A stretch of DNA of 64,000 bases from Aequorivita soesokkakensis (GCF_001641085.1 NZ_LXIE01000045.1:97816-161815), one strand, 5' to 3'. Positions 35,101 through 43,384 are shown, counted from the stretch's first letter. The notes: generated by a model from the sequence alone, not told the origin. Numbers and translations are program-made.

Positions 35101-37713
35101 GGGAGATTTTAAACCGACAAAATGTGAGAAGGGCGCCAAATCCTTTGAAAAAATATCCATTGAAAAATCGCCGCCGCCTTCATACACTTTTGTCAAAAAT
35201 GTTGCTTTCAACATTCCGGGCGCGTTCTTTCCAACCTCCAGATTTTGGCTGAAAGAAGTGCTTCCTTCCGAAGAAAGTTGCGCATCCAAGACGGGAATTT
35301 CCACTTCGGAAAAAGTTCGGATTGGGTCGATGAAATTGTATTTTGGAAACTTCGGAAAAGCTGAATTGCTCGCGCGAAGTGTTGCCGTCATATCAACCTT
35401 CAAATTCCGCGCAGGCGAGCCGTGAAGCCACATGGCGCTTGCCGTTCCTTTTAAGGGTTTTGTGGCGTCGAGAATTTCATCTTCAAAATCGAGTTTAATT
35501 TTTAAACGGTTTGGTTTAATTGTCGCCACCTTCAAAGTGTGTGAAAATTGTGCGCCACCAACGGTTACTGTAGCGTTCCAATTCCCCGTTGGTGCTGAAG
35601 CATCAGTGTTAATTGGGAAATAATAAAATCCATCTTTTGAAGAATTTGTTTGCTGAACCGTGCGATAAACAAGTTTTCCTCGTGCATCAGTCACTGAGAG
35701 AGTAACTGGATGATTTTTTGGAAGGAGATTTGCATTGTCGTTCAACACAAAAGTTAGGTGAATGCTATCTCCGGGACGATAAACGCCGCGTTCTGTATAG
35801 GTATAACCTTTTAAACCTTTTTGAAGTTCTTTTCCCGAAATGTCGAAATTACTCATTGAAAGGGCATTTCCGTCTTCCAGTTTTACGTAGGCAAAATTAT
35901 TTCCTTTCTGTGCCACTGCAAAAGCTGCATTTTTAGTGCCATCATAAAGCGTCATTCCATCGCTTTCTGTGGTTACGGTTTCAATAAGCTGCTGCTGATA
36001 GTTGAAAAGTTTCACTTTTACGCCACCTTCCGGCTTTGCGGTTATCAAATTTGTGGCAATAAAGTGGTACGAACGGTTGTTTCCTTTTTTTACAATCAAG
36101 CCCAAATCTGAGCCCAGAATATTTGCGGTAACTACGCGCTCTTCGTTATAATATGCGGGATGGCAGGGATTGTCTTGCTGTTCCCAATTGTAGGTATAAT
36201 TTCGCCAACGGTAAATTTCGTTATCCCAATAGCGTTCTTCGCGAAGTTCTTCGTCTTCGGAGGAATCGTTCGTGTAATATGAATCTTCTTCGTAGTAATC
36301 ATCGTAATATTCATCTCCTTCCTCAGCGTTTTCATCTGAAATTTCTTCGGAAGTGGTTTCGCTACAATCATAAGTAATATAATCTTTTTTAAAGCTGAAC
36401 TCCAATTGATAAATGGCGCCGGGATCTACTTTAAAATATTCCGAAAGGTTGATGGCGTAGGCTTTCCAACTGCCGTTATCGCCCAAATCGGTATTTTTTA
36501 GTTCGATGGTTTTTTTGGCAATTCTTCGTCCGACCCTTTTAATATCGTAGGTGTTATTATCATTCAAATTATAATTTTGAAGAAATTGCAGCACATTGCT
36601 TTCATAAATTTTGATGACTCGGACATCAACTTTTGAAAGATTAACGGCCTCAAAATAAACGGGCGTTGAAGCGGAATTTGGAAGAATTACGCCTTTTGAA
36701 ACCATACGCACCGCAGGTTTCAACTGTTCAAAGGAAACCAATTCTGAAAATTCCTTTTTTAATCCGAAGCCCTCAGTATTTTTTATTCCCGTAAAAACGG
36801 TGACTTTTACATTGCCTAAAACTCGGTTTGGCGGATATACGTTTAACACATTTCCGTTTACTTCGTAGCGCAAATCCTGAGTGTTTTCAATAGTAACCAA
36901 TCCTGCAAAATCCTGATTTTCCATCAACGGATCTGAAAAATTGATACTCAAAAGTGCTGCGGGCGCCAATGTGCTGCTGATGTCAACGATCGTAAAATTA
37001 TTTTGGCCTGGAATTGCAAATGTATTTTCACCTTTGTTTTTGGCTCCGATTGGTTTTCCATCCCATTTAATGAGAATTTCAGAGTCGTTTATTTTTCGGC
37101 TGATGCTGTCAATTGTAAAATTGAAATAACGTCCTTCAGTTGCTTCCGATGGCCATTTTAATTTCAGTTTTTTACCGTCTTGGGAAACTGAAACCAATTG
37201 TTTCGCTTTTTCCAAAGAAATTACATCCGATGCTTCAACGGAAGCTTCAACATATTGCCATTGCTTGCTGTAGCTTTGAAGTTTTCCCAAGTCAACTTTG
37301 AAATTCGGTGTAATTGTGTGAAAACTGAAAGTGTAGGTTTTGAATTCTTTGGAAATGTCTTCGTAAAATTTATCCAGTTTTACAGTAACAGTATATTCTG
37401 TGTCGGGTTTTAAATATTCCGAAGGTTGAAAAATCAAGGTTTTGCCGTTTTCGACAACCAATTTTCCTTTTGTGGATGGAGAGATTTTTAAATAATCATC
37501 AGCTGAAAGTTCTTGGGTCAACTCAAATTGTTCCAAGGGTTTTGCAAGTTCAACACGAATATCCGTGGTGATGGATTGGTTACCGTAGGTATTATACGAA
37601 ATGTATTCCTTGAACTTGAAAAGATTGTCGGTTTCGGAATGCTTGTCTTTGTCTTTGCAGGAAAAAACAAATAGCAATAAAAGGACAGGCAGGAACTTGA
37701 GATGAGTTTTCAT
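32125..37713 (-). CDS. Alpha-2-macroglobulin family lipoprotein
   Basis: Giant periplasmic lipoprotein, 1862 residues, that traps attacking proteases. Lipobox LFVFSC near the N-terminus; MG2-type segment (RGVYRPGDSIHLTFVL) about a third of the way in; the thioester site GCIEQ with Cys1419 and the downstream Gln; C-terminal thioester and receptor-like domains. An unusual acidic, Tyr-rich stretch at about 448-492 (for example EEGDEYYDDYYEEDSYY) interrupts the N-terminal third. Its placement by pbpC matches the widespread pairing thought to protect the wall when the outer membrane is breached. Confidence 0.93.
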   Translation of the reverse strand: MKTHLKFLPVLLLLFVFSCKDKDKHSETDNLFKFKEYISYNTYGNQSITTDIRVELAKPLEQFELTQELSADDYLKISPSTKGKLVVENGKTLIFQPSEYLKPDTEYTVTVKLDKFYEDISKEFKTYTFSFHTITPNFKVDLGKLQSYSKQWQYVEASVEASDVISLEKAKQLVSVSQDGKKLKLKWPSEATEGRYFNFTIDSISRKINDSEILIKWDGKPIGAKNKGENTFAIPGQNNFTIVDISSTLAPAALLSINFSDPLMENQDFAGLVTIENTQDLRYEVNGNVLNVYPPNRVLGNVKVTVFTGIKNTEGFGLKKEFSELVSFEQLKPAVRMVSKGVILPNSASTPVYFEAVNLSKVDVRVIKIYESNVLQFLQNYNLNDNNTYDIKRVGRRIAKKTIELKNTDLGDNGSWKAYAINLSEYFKVDPGAIYQLEFSFKKDYITYDCSETTSEEISDENAEEGDEYYDDYYEEDSYYTNDSSEDEELREERYWDNEIYRWRNYTYNWEQQDNPCHPAYYNEERVVTANILGSDLGLIVKKGNNRSYHFIATNLITAKPEGGVKVKLFNYQQQLIETVTTESDGMTLYDGTKNAAFAVAQKGNNFAYVKLEDGNALSMSNFDISGKELQKGLKGYTYTERGVYRPGDSIHLTFVLNDNANLLPKNHPVTLSVTDARGKLVYRTVQQTNSSKDGFYYFPINTDASAPTGNWNATVTVGGAQFSHTLKVATIKPNRLKIKLDFEDEILDATKPLKGTASAMWLHGSPARNLKVDMTATLRASNSAFPKFPKYNFIDPIRTFSEVEIPVLDAQLSSEGSTSFSQNLEVGKNAPGMLKATFLTKVYEGGGDFSMDIFSKDLAPFSHFVGLKSPEAGRYGSYFTDENTTFDVVSVDAQGKAAANREMEVKVFQIEWRWWWNRGSDNLSTYENSTVHRPVKEFTVKTDGSGKGKFTVNIPEEEGGRYLIRVIDKQSGHATGRITYFYRNWWQRPSDGDGESARMLLFSADKEKYNVGEEAFITFPSGSDGHALISVENGTEVLATHWIETKKGETKAAIKITKEMAPNIYVNISLLQPHSQTKNDLPIRLYGVIPLSVEDPSTVLHPKISMPEVLKPEKQFTVKVSEEKGKPMTYTLAVVDEGLLDLTRFSTPDIHEAFYSREALGVKTFDMFDYVIGAYSGSVDNIYAIGGGDAALGAKNRKADRFKPVVKYLGPFELAVGKTATHTIMMPNYIGSVRTMVIAGDKTKSAYGSVEKTTPVRTPLMVLASLPRKLSPGETVTLPVTVFAMENKVKTATITVKTGDALKPKNGASKTVTFNGPGEQIVNFEFEVLPTQEFQTIEVTAAGNGEKASYKVEIDVENPNPISQKSTQYTIAENGTQTINFETFGVPGSNAAMLEFSTLPPMDFGKRMEYLIHYPYGCIEQTTSSAFPQLYLADVFDITFDKKKDIEKNVKAAIERLGRFQIANGGLAYWPGEREADEWATNYAGHFMLEAKQKGYALPISFMSNWLLYQQNTARQWRNSHKVYNTSLTQAYRLYTLALAGKPELAAMNRLRESKELSNDAKWRLAAAYALAGKKEGAQQIAQTANINFVPQKYDYYTYGSPFRNRAMALETLVLLGDSKQRDLAISVAKDLSSGNWYSTQETSYALMAMAKMVAKNGGKAMELTFTNGGKSVEVKTDRAIAQRDLSFVMGSNSVSVTNKKGNVVYVTLSQRGKLPLGEELAERRNLSIKSEYLGGDGKPIDVTKLRQGTEIIAKVSVANTSNNWINNVALAKIFPSGWEIVNTSFSELGGGASGNARYTDIRDDRVNFFFDLTAGQTKTFSVKLNASYLGTYYLPGTQVEAMYDNSYYARNKGMWVTVEL

Positions 37714-37915
37714 AAGCGATGGTTAAAAGCATTTAAAAATAAGGCAAAATGATTGGGCTGCAAAGCAAAAACCAAATCGTTTTGTTTGAAATAATTACTT
37801 AAATACGTTTTATGGGTGGGGAGGTTAAATCTGTAACGTTTAACTATTTTACAATCGTATTTTAGAATTTAACATTTGGGAGATAATTAACAGGTTGGCA
37901 ACAATTTAGCGTTTG

Positions 37916-38215
37916 TTACCGCTCAAATTCATACTCCCTTTCCACTTTACAAATCCGCACTTTATAATAGGAATACCATTGTTCGCGTCCTTTTTTCTGT
38001 GCAATTAAATGATCAAGATTCGCTTTCCAGTTTTTAATACTTTCAAGGCTTTGCCAATAACTTACTGTTATGCCAATATCGTTTCGGGCGCTTTCAATTC
38101 CTAAAAATCCGGGTTGTTGTTTTGCCAAAGCTTCCATTAAATCTGCCATTTCAGCATAGCCTTCAATATTTTCGGTTTGAACTGAAGTGAAGATTACAGC
38201 GTAATACGGTTCCAT
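37916..38215 (-). CDS. Antibiotic biosynthesis monooxygenase (ABM) domain protein
   Basis: 99-residue dimeric ferredoxin-like domain. EPYYAVIFTSVQ, then LMEALAKQQPGFLGIESAR and ITVSYWQSLESIKNWKANLDH are standard ABM landmarks. Members include small monooxygenases and proteins of unknown role; no cofactor site can be assigned. The start follows directly on the stop of the upstream isoaspartyl peptidase gene with no gap, so they are cotranscribed. Confidence 0.88.
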   Translation of the reverse strand: MEPYYAVIFTSVQTENIEGYAEMADLMEALAKQQPGFLGIESARNDIGITVSYWQSLESIKNWKANLDHLIAQKKGREQWYSYYKVRICKVEREYEFER

Positions 38216-39280
38216 TTATTCTTCTTTATAGATTTTAATAATTAATTCACCTTCGGAATTCATCGTGGCGCGATACATGCCCGCAGTGTTGAATTCCATC
38301 GCTACATTTCCATCCTTATCAATTGCAACAATACCGCCGTCGCCGCCCAATGCCGGAACTTTTTTCTGGATAACTTCTGAAGCAGCTTCCTGCAAAGTCA
38401 TCCCTTTATATTCCATCAACGCAGAAATATCATAGGCAACAACGGATCGAATAAAATACTCGCCCCAACCTGTTGATGAAACGGCGCAAGTTTTATTGTT
38501 GGCATATGTTCCTGCGCCAATAATCGGCGCATCGCCAATTCGGTTCCAGCGTTTGTTGGTCATTCCGCCTGTTGAGGTTCCAGCGGCGAGGTTTCCGTGT
38601 TTGTCCAAGGCTGCACAACCCACGGTTCCGAATTTTGAGTTTTTTATGTAGGAATCTTCAAAGGAAACCTTCTTTTCATTTTTACTTTTTTCCTTTTCCA
38701 AAACCTTTTGCAAAGACTCATATCTTTTTTGGGTATAGAAATAGGAAGTGTCCATCATTTTATAACCCAAATTTTGGGCAAATTCTTCCGCACCAGCACC
38801 GTAAAGCATTACGTGCTCACTTTTCTGCATTACATCCCGGGCTAAATCTATTGGGTTTTTTATGTGTTTTATTCCGGCAACAGCGCCAGCATTCAAAGTG
38901 GCACCATCCATTATGGACGCGTCAAGTTCATTTGAACCTTCGTGTGTAAATACCGCACCCTTTCCCGCATTGAAAAGTGGCGAATCCTCCATAACATTAA
39001 TAGTATTTGTAACTGCTTCCAAAGAAGTGCCGCCATTTTTTAAAATTTCATAACCTGCGGAAATAGCTTCTTTAAGTTTTGCTTTATAGGCCGTTTCCAA
39101 AGAATCACTCATATTTTCTTTGAGAATTGTTCCAGCTCCTCCGTGAATGACAATTCCGAAGTTTTCTTCTATTTTAATTGAATTTTCTGAAGCATTTAAG
39201 GTTTCGTTAGAAGATTTTTCTTCGTTTTTACACCCGAATAGAAGAAAAATAGCAAAAAAATATGTTAAAATTTTAACCAT
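38216..39280 (-). CDS. Isoaspartyl peptidase/L-asparaginase (Ntn hydrolase), lipoprotein
   Basis: Type 2 asparaginase family; 354 residues. Lipobox LLFGC near the N-terminus sends it to the envelope. The precursor self-cleaves before Thr219 in KFGTVGCAALD, which becomes the nucleophile. GGAGTI, NAGKGAVFT, DASIMDG and TSTGGMTNKRWNRIGDAP are family motifs. Likely removes isoaspartyl residues from peptides or hydrolyses asparagine; glycosylasparaginase is a related alternative but usually lacks this exact arrangement. Divergent from the CAP lipoprotein gene. Confidence 0.9.
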   Translation of the reverse strand: MVKILTYFFAIFLLFGCKNEEKSSNETLNASENSIKIEENFGIVIHGGAGTILKENMSDSLETAYKAKLKEAISAGYEILKNGGTSLEAVTNTINVMEDSPLFNAGKGAVFTHEGSNELDASIMDGATLNAGAVAGIKHIKNPIDLARDVMQKSEHVMLYGAGAEEFAQNLGYKMMDTSYFYTQKRYESLQKVLEKEKSKNEKKVSFEDSYIKNSKFGTVGCAALDKHGNLAAGTSTGGMTNKRWNRIGDAPIIGAGTYANNKTCAVSSTGWGEYFIRSVVAYDISALMEYKGMTLQEAASEVIQKKVPALGGDGGIVAIDKDGNVAMEFNTAGMYRATMNSEGELIIKIYKEE

Positions 39281-39439
39281 ACTAATAGTTTTAATTATAC
39301 GACCAATATACGTGAAATATATAACGTTTACTGTGCCTAAGCATCATTTTAAATTTTCAACGACAATGAAAAAATTGTTGTTTATCCGATAAAGTGCAAC
39401 ATTTTTTCGATTAAAAGCATTTTCGTGTCATTTTTTTTA

Positions 39440-39485
39440 TATATTTGACTCGACATCAAGCCCCAAATCTGGTGTCCCCCAAATT
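39440..39485 (+). promoter_or_regulatory. Promoter and structured leader of the CAP lipoprotein gene
   Basis: A TATATTTG -7 box (39440-39447), the same box as both small-RNA copies, is followed by a leader of about 33 bases. Arms GACATC (39452-39457) and GGTGTC (39471-39476) close a 13-base loop containing GCCCCAAATCT (39460-39470), the exact complement of the linker in both small RNAs. Nine bases separate the hairpin from the ATG, so pairing with the small RNA could affect translation. Confidence 0.55.
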
Positions 39486-39995
39486 ATGCATCTACTTAAA
39501 AGCAACCTACTTGCAATGGCATTGCTATGCCTAGTCATCACCTCTTGTTCAAAAGAGGATTCAGCTGAAGTTGAAGCCGCTAAATATGATATTGATTTAG
39601 CTTTGGTTCAAAAAAATGATAGCGATATGTCTGCCCGCATTTTAGAGCTGGTAAACATTCATCGTGATTCGTTGGGTCTTTCCATACTTAAAATGGATAC
39701 TCAATATGCTTCTGCATTCGCTGTAGACCATACCCAATATATGATCGATAAAGAACAAATCAATCACGACAATTTTGGTTATCGTTCCGAAGGAATAAAA
39801 TTCCACGATGGTGCTGAAGTGGTTGGCGAAAATGTAGCCTATGGTTATGATACAGCAGAAAAAGTAATGAACGCTTGGCTAAAAAGCCCGGGCCACAGAG
39901 CTATAATTGAAGGTAACTTTACACATACAGGTTTTGGCGTTATGAAATGTTCCAAAGGCAGAAGCTACTACACTGAACTCTTTTATAGAAAGTAA
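39486..39995 (+). CDS. CAP-domain (SCP/PR1-like) lipoprotein
   Basis: 169 residues. Lipobox VITSC gives a lipid-anchored envelope protein. The CAP domain covers about 55-168: LVNIHRDSLGLSILKMD, FAVDHTQYMIDKEQINHDNFGYR, GENVAYGYDTAEKVMNAWLKSPGHR split here across several motifs, and FGVMKCSKGRSYYTELFYRK. The His and Glu residues typical of the CAP cavity (HTQYM, GENVA, SPGHR) are present. Bacterial members are common but their activity is not settled. The structured leader makes this the predicted target of the small RNAs at 3676 and 4067. Confidence 0.88.
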   Translation: MHLLKSNLLAMALLCLVITSCSKEDSAEVEAAKYDIDLALVQKNDSDMSARILELVNIHRDSLGLSILKMDTQYASAFAVDHTQYMIDKEQINHDNFGYRSEGIKFHDGAEVVGENVAYGYDTAEKVMNAWLKSPGHRAIIEGNFTHTGFGVMKCSKGRSYYTELFYRK

Positions 39996-40059
39996 CCTCA
40001 CATCCCTTTTCTATTAGACCATTTTGCCGTATTTTTACGTAACAGTTAAAAATACGGCA

Positions 40060-40596
40060 ATGGCTATTAAAAAACCTTTCAATTTAAATAAGTGGGTAGA
40101 AGAAAACCGCGACCTGCTAAAACCACCAGTTGGTAATAAGAATTTATATGTTGAATCTGACGACTATATTGTAATGATTGTCGCTGGTCCCAATGCCCGA
40201 AAGGATTATCACTATAACGAAACCGAGGAGCTTTTTTATCAACTTGAGGGAAATATTCAAGTTGCAGTCCAAGAAAATGGGGAGAAAAAAGTGATGGAAC
40301 TTGGTCCAGGCGATATGTATCTTCATCCCGGAAAAGTGCCTCATTCTCCAGGCAGAAGTGAAGGTTCCATAGGTTTGGTTATTGAAAGAAAACGAACCGA
40401 TCTTGAAGGAAAAGATGGATTGCTTTGGTTTTGCGACAATTGCAACAATAAATTATATGAAGTTTACTTCCCGTTAAGCGATATTGAAACCGATTTTCTA
40501 AAGCACTTCAAACATTTCTACGGGAGCAAAGAACTGCGAACTTGTAACAAATGCGGAACTGTGATGGAAGCCGACCCACGTTTCACACAAGATTAA
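40060..40596 (+). CDS. nbaC: 3-hydroxyanthranilate 3,4-dioxygenase
   Basis: Opens the ring of 3-hydroxyanthranilate in tryptophan breakdown or quinolinate/NAD synthesis. 178 residues from ATG 40060; a longer reading from 40024 would run through a TATTTTTA box. The cupin ligands His51, Glu57 and His95 sit at the same numbers as in the Cupriavidus enzyme. A C-terminal rubredoxin-like iron site has two CxxC pairs (CDNC and CNKC), as in bacterial members. No other kynurenine-pathway gene is seen in the window. Confidence 0.93.
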   Translation: MAIKKPFNLNKWVEENRDLLKPPVGNKNLYVESDDYIVMIVAGPNARKDYHYNETEELFYQLEGNIQVAVQENGEKKVMELGPGDMYLHPGKVPHSPGRSEGSIGLVIERKRTDLEGKDGLLWFCDNCNNKLYEVYFPLSDIETDFLKHFKHFYGSKELRTCNKCGTVMEADPRFTQD

Positions 40597-40650
40597 CAGC
40601 GTATTTCCCAAACAGATACCGTTTCGTTTTACTTTCTTCAGCGCATTGTG

Positions 40651-40658
40651 TACCTTTG
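40651..40658 (+). promoter_or_regulatory. -7 box of the aldehyde dehydrogenase gene
   Basis: TACCTTTG, an exact TAnnTTTG match, 36 bases before the ATG at 40695. It rules out the in-frame start at 40551. Confidence 0.65.
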
Positions 40659-40694
40659 CGCTTCATAAATTTTCAAATAAAAAACTATAAATAT

Positions 40695-42248
40695 ATGCAA
40701 GCAACAACCACTAGCTTCGGTATTGAAGAAGCATTGGAAAAGTTAGGAATTAAAGATTTAAACCACGGAACTTCTACTGGAAACAAATGGTTTCCGGGTG
40801 GCGAAGAAATTGCTTCGTATTCTCCTGTAAATGGCGAATTAATCGGTAAAGTTACCACTACTACAAAAGAAGAATATGAGCAAGTAATTGTTTCTGCCCA
40901 AAAAGCCTTTTTATCTTTTAGAGCTATGCCAGCACCACAACGTGGAGAGATTGTACGCCAATTTGGAAATAAGCTTCGCGAATTAAAACAACCATTAGGG
41001 AAACTGGTTTCTTATGAAATGGGTAAATCCTTGCAAGAAGGCTACGGCGAAGTTCAAGAAATGATTGATATCTGTGACTTCGCAGTTGGTTTATCCCGAC
41101 AACTTAACGGTCAAACAATACCCTCTGAGCGTCCGGGTCACGTAATGCGCGAACAATGGCACTCTCTTGGAATTGTGGGAATTATTTCAGCATTTAATTT
41201 TCCGGTTGCAGTTTGGGCTTGGAATACAGCATTAGCTTGGGTTTGTGGAGATGTTTGTGTGTGGAAGGCAAGTGAAAAAGCGCCATTGTGCTCCGTAGCA
41301 TGTCAAAATATAATTGCAGGCGTTTTAAAAGAAAATAATCTTCCCGAAGGCATTTCCTCAATCATCAACGGTGATTATAAAGTGGGCGAAATGATGACGA
41401 CAGATACCAGAATTCCATTAATTTCTGCAACAGGTTCTACAAGAATGGGACGTACTGTTGGCGCTAAAGTAGCTGAGCGTTTTGGAAAATCTTTATTGGA
41501 ATTAGGCGGAAACAACGCTATAATCATTACACCAACAGCAGATTTAAAAGTAGTTGTGCCGGGCGCAGTATTTGGTGCCGTTGGAACTTGCGGGCAACGT
41601 TGTACCTCAACACGAAGATTGATTATTCACGAAAGTGTTTACGATAAAGTTAGGGATGCAATTGTTGGTGCTTATAAGCAAATTGTTATCGGAAATCCGC
41701 TAGATGAAAAAAATCACGTTGGGCCATTAATCGATAAAGATTCTGTTGATACCTATTTAAAAGCAATTGAAAAAGCAAAAGCCGAAGGCGGAAAAGTTCT
41801 CGTTGAAGGGGGTGTTTTAGAAGGCGAAGGCTATGAAAGTGGATGCTACGTAAAACCAGCAATCATTGAAGCTGAAAATAGTTTTGAAATTGTACAGCAC
41901 GAAACATTTGCGCCTATTTTATATTTACTGAAATACAGCGGCGATGTAGAAAATGCAATCGATTTGCAAAACGGCGTTGCACAAGGTTTATCATCTGCAA
42001 TAATGACTAATGAAATGAAAGAGGCTGAAAAATTCCTATCATTTGCAGGATCAGATTGCGGTATTGCCAATGTAAATATTGGTACTTCGGGAGCAGAAAT
42101 TGGTGGAGCTTTTGGTGGTGAAAAAGAAACAGGTGGCGGACGTGAGTCTGGATCTGATGCTTGGAAAGTATATATGAGAAGACAGACCAATACCGTTAAT
42201 TATAGCGATGAATTGCCGTTAGCGCAGGGAATTAAATTTGATTTGTAA
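40695..42248 (+). CDS. Aldehyde dehydrogenase, ALDH7 (alpha-aminoadipic semialdehyde) type
   Basis: NAD-dependent dehydrogenase; 517 residues from ATG 40695. Catalytic Cys303 lies in GTCGQRCTSTRR and general base Glu269 in LLELGGNNAII; the ELGGNNA and GQRCT forms point to the ALDH7/antiquitin branch, which oxidises alpha-aminoadipic semialdehyde in lysine breakdown. The neighbour encodes an enzyme that makes a muconate semialdehyde, so that compound is a conceivable alternative substrate, but the ALDH7 signature argues for lysine. It has its own -7 box and a GC-rich repeat after the stop. Confidence 0.92.
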   Translation: MQATTTSFGIEEALEKLGIKDLNHGTSTGNKWFPGGEEIASYSPVNGELIGKVTTTTKEEYEQVIVSAQKAFLSFRAMPAPQRGEIVRQFGNKLRELKQPLGKLVSYEMGKSLQEGYGEVQEMIDICDFAVGLSRQLNGQTIPSERPGHVMREQWHSLGIVGIISAFNFPVAVWAWNTALAWVCGDVCVWKASEKAPLCSVACQNIIAGVLKENNLPEGISSIINGDYKVGEMMTTDTRIPLISATGSTRMGRTVGAKVAERFGKSLLELGGNNAIIITPTADLKVVVPGAVFGAVGTCGQRCTSTRRLIIHESVYDKVRDAIVGAYKQIVIGNPLDEKNHVGPLIDKDSVDTYLKAIEKAKAEGGKVLVEGGVLEGEGYESGCYVKPAIIEAENSFEIVQHETFAPILYLLKYSGDVENAIDLQNGVAQGLSSAIMTNEMKEAEKFLSFAGSDCGIANVNIGTSGAEIGGAFGGEKETGGGRESGSDAWKVYMRRQTNTVNYSDELPLAQGIKFDL

Positions 42249-42276
42249 AAAAGCCCCCTGACCCCCGAAGGGGGAA
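42249..42276. repeat. AAGCCCCCTnACCCCCGAAGGGGGA repeat, copy A
   Basis: GC-rich palindromic element directly after the ALDH stop codon; the core CCCCCGAAGGGGG folds into a tight hairpin. Copy B lies at 51534-51561 and an inverted copy at about 42371-42394. Confidence 0.75.
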
Positions 42277-42290
42277 CTCTGGTGAAAAGA

Positions 42291-42330
42291 AAAAAACCTC
42301 AAAAGTCTCAGAGACTTTTGAGATTTTTTT
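42291..42330. terminator. Bidirectional terminator between ALDH and desaturase genes
   Basis: Perfect 12-bp stem, CTCAAAAGTCTC with GAGACTTTTGAG around a single A, with an A-run before and T7 after. It can stop transcription from both convergent genes. Confidence 0.85.
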
Positions 42331-42335
42331 GATTA

Positions 42336-42394
42336 TAACTCCTTCCCTTTGGGGAGGCCGGGAGGGGCTTTTCTCCCTTCGGGGGCTAGGGGGC
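42336..42394. repeat. Inverted GC-rich repeats before the desaturase stop
   Basis: Two linked elements (CCTTTGGGGAGG... and CCCTTCGGGGGCTAGGGGG) that are reverse-orientation relatives of the repeat at 42249. They run right up to the desaturase stop codon. Confidence 0.65.
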
Positions 42395-43384
42395 TTATAC
42401 AACCCCGTTCGCCTCAACCCATTTAAAATGGTTGGCATCCTGCGGGATTTTAATGCGTTCGGCAATTCTCGTCATTCTTGAAGGTAATTTAAGAAGGTAA
42501 TCGCGAGCTTTTTCAGCTTCGTCAGTCAAGCCGCTGATTTTTGAAATTTCCCAATGTGCGTTTAATTTTTCTAGAATGTCTATGTAATCAAAAGTGGTAT
42601 AAACACCCAAACGCTGTGCCGCGTTGCTGAAATCATCAAAAGCAGAAGCCATTTTTCCACCGCTTTGGCGAAGATTTTGTGCTGGCATAATGATTTTTTT
42701 CTGCATCATATCTTGAAACGCAATCATCATTTCGCTGGCGTCGTATTCAAAAATGGTTTTTACAAATTCTCGATAGGCCAAGTGGTGGCGCATTTCATCA
42801 CCTGCAATAATGTTGCACATTCTCGCGAGCATTTTATTACCTTTTTTCTTCGCTATTTTTCCAACCCTATTGTGCGATACATTGGTTGCAAGTTCTTGAA
42901 AACTGGTGTAAATAAAATTTCTGTAGGGATCGCGACCGGTTCCAACTTCAAACCCATCGTTTATTAAATGTTGCGTAGTTTTTTCGACTTCTTTCATATT
43001 TACCCTTCCCGATAAATAAAGGTATTTATTCAAAGTATCACCGTGACGATTTTCCTCTCCGGTCCAATGGCGAATCCATTTGCTCCAACCGTTGCGGCCG
43101 TGTTGATCAACTCCTTCCATATCCATCAACCAACTTTCGTAGGTTGGCAGCGCTTCTTCCGTAACCATATCGCCCACCAAAACAATCCAAAAATCGTAAC
43201 CAAGTTCTTTGGCTTCTTCACGAAGTTGGGTCACTTCATCCATATAATTTTCTTTTTGAAAATTTGGCAAAAGATCCGTGGGTTGCCAAATTTCATCAAC
43301 AGGGATTAAATATTGGTCAATATAACTGTCGATTTTCTTTTCAACAGTCTGCATTACTTCAAGCCGGATATTTTTGAGTGCCAT
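42395..43384 (-). CDS. Acyl-ACP desaturase
   Basis: Soluble diiron desaturase that introduces a double bond into acyl-ACP; 329 residues. The two iron-binding patterns are EENRHGDTLNKYL (ExxRH) near residue 110 and DEMRHHLAYREF (DExRHH) near 197, with further ligand Glu residues in the TEEALPTYE stretch. Related to plant stearoyl-ACP desaturase. No signal peptide or membrane segment, as expected. Monocistronic, convergent with ALDH. Confidence 0.93.
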   Translation of the reverse strand: MALKNIRLEVMQTVEKKIDSYIDQYLIPVDEIWQPTDLLPNFQKENYMDEVTQLREEAKELGYDFWIVLVGDMVTEEALPTYESWLMDMEGVDQHGRNGWSKWIRHWTGEENRHGDTLNKYLYLSGRVNMKEVEKTTQHLINDGFEVGTGRDPYRNFIYTSFQELATNVSHNRVGKIAKKKGNKMLARMCNIIAGDEMRHHLAYREFVKTIFEYDASEMMIAFQDMMQKKIIMPAQNLRQSGGKMASAFDDFSNAAQRLGVYTTFDYIDILEKLNAHWEISKISGLTDEAEKARDYLLKLPSRMTRIAERIKIPQDANHFKWVEANGVV

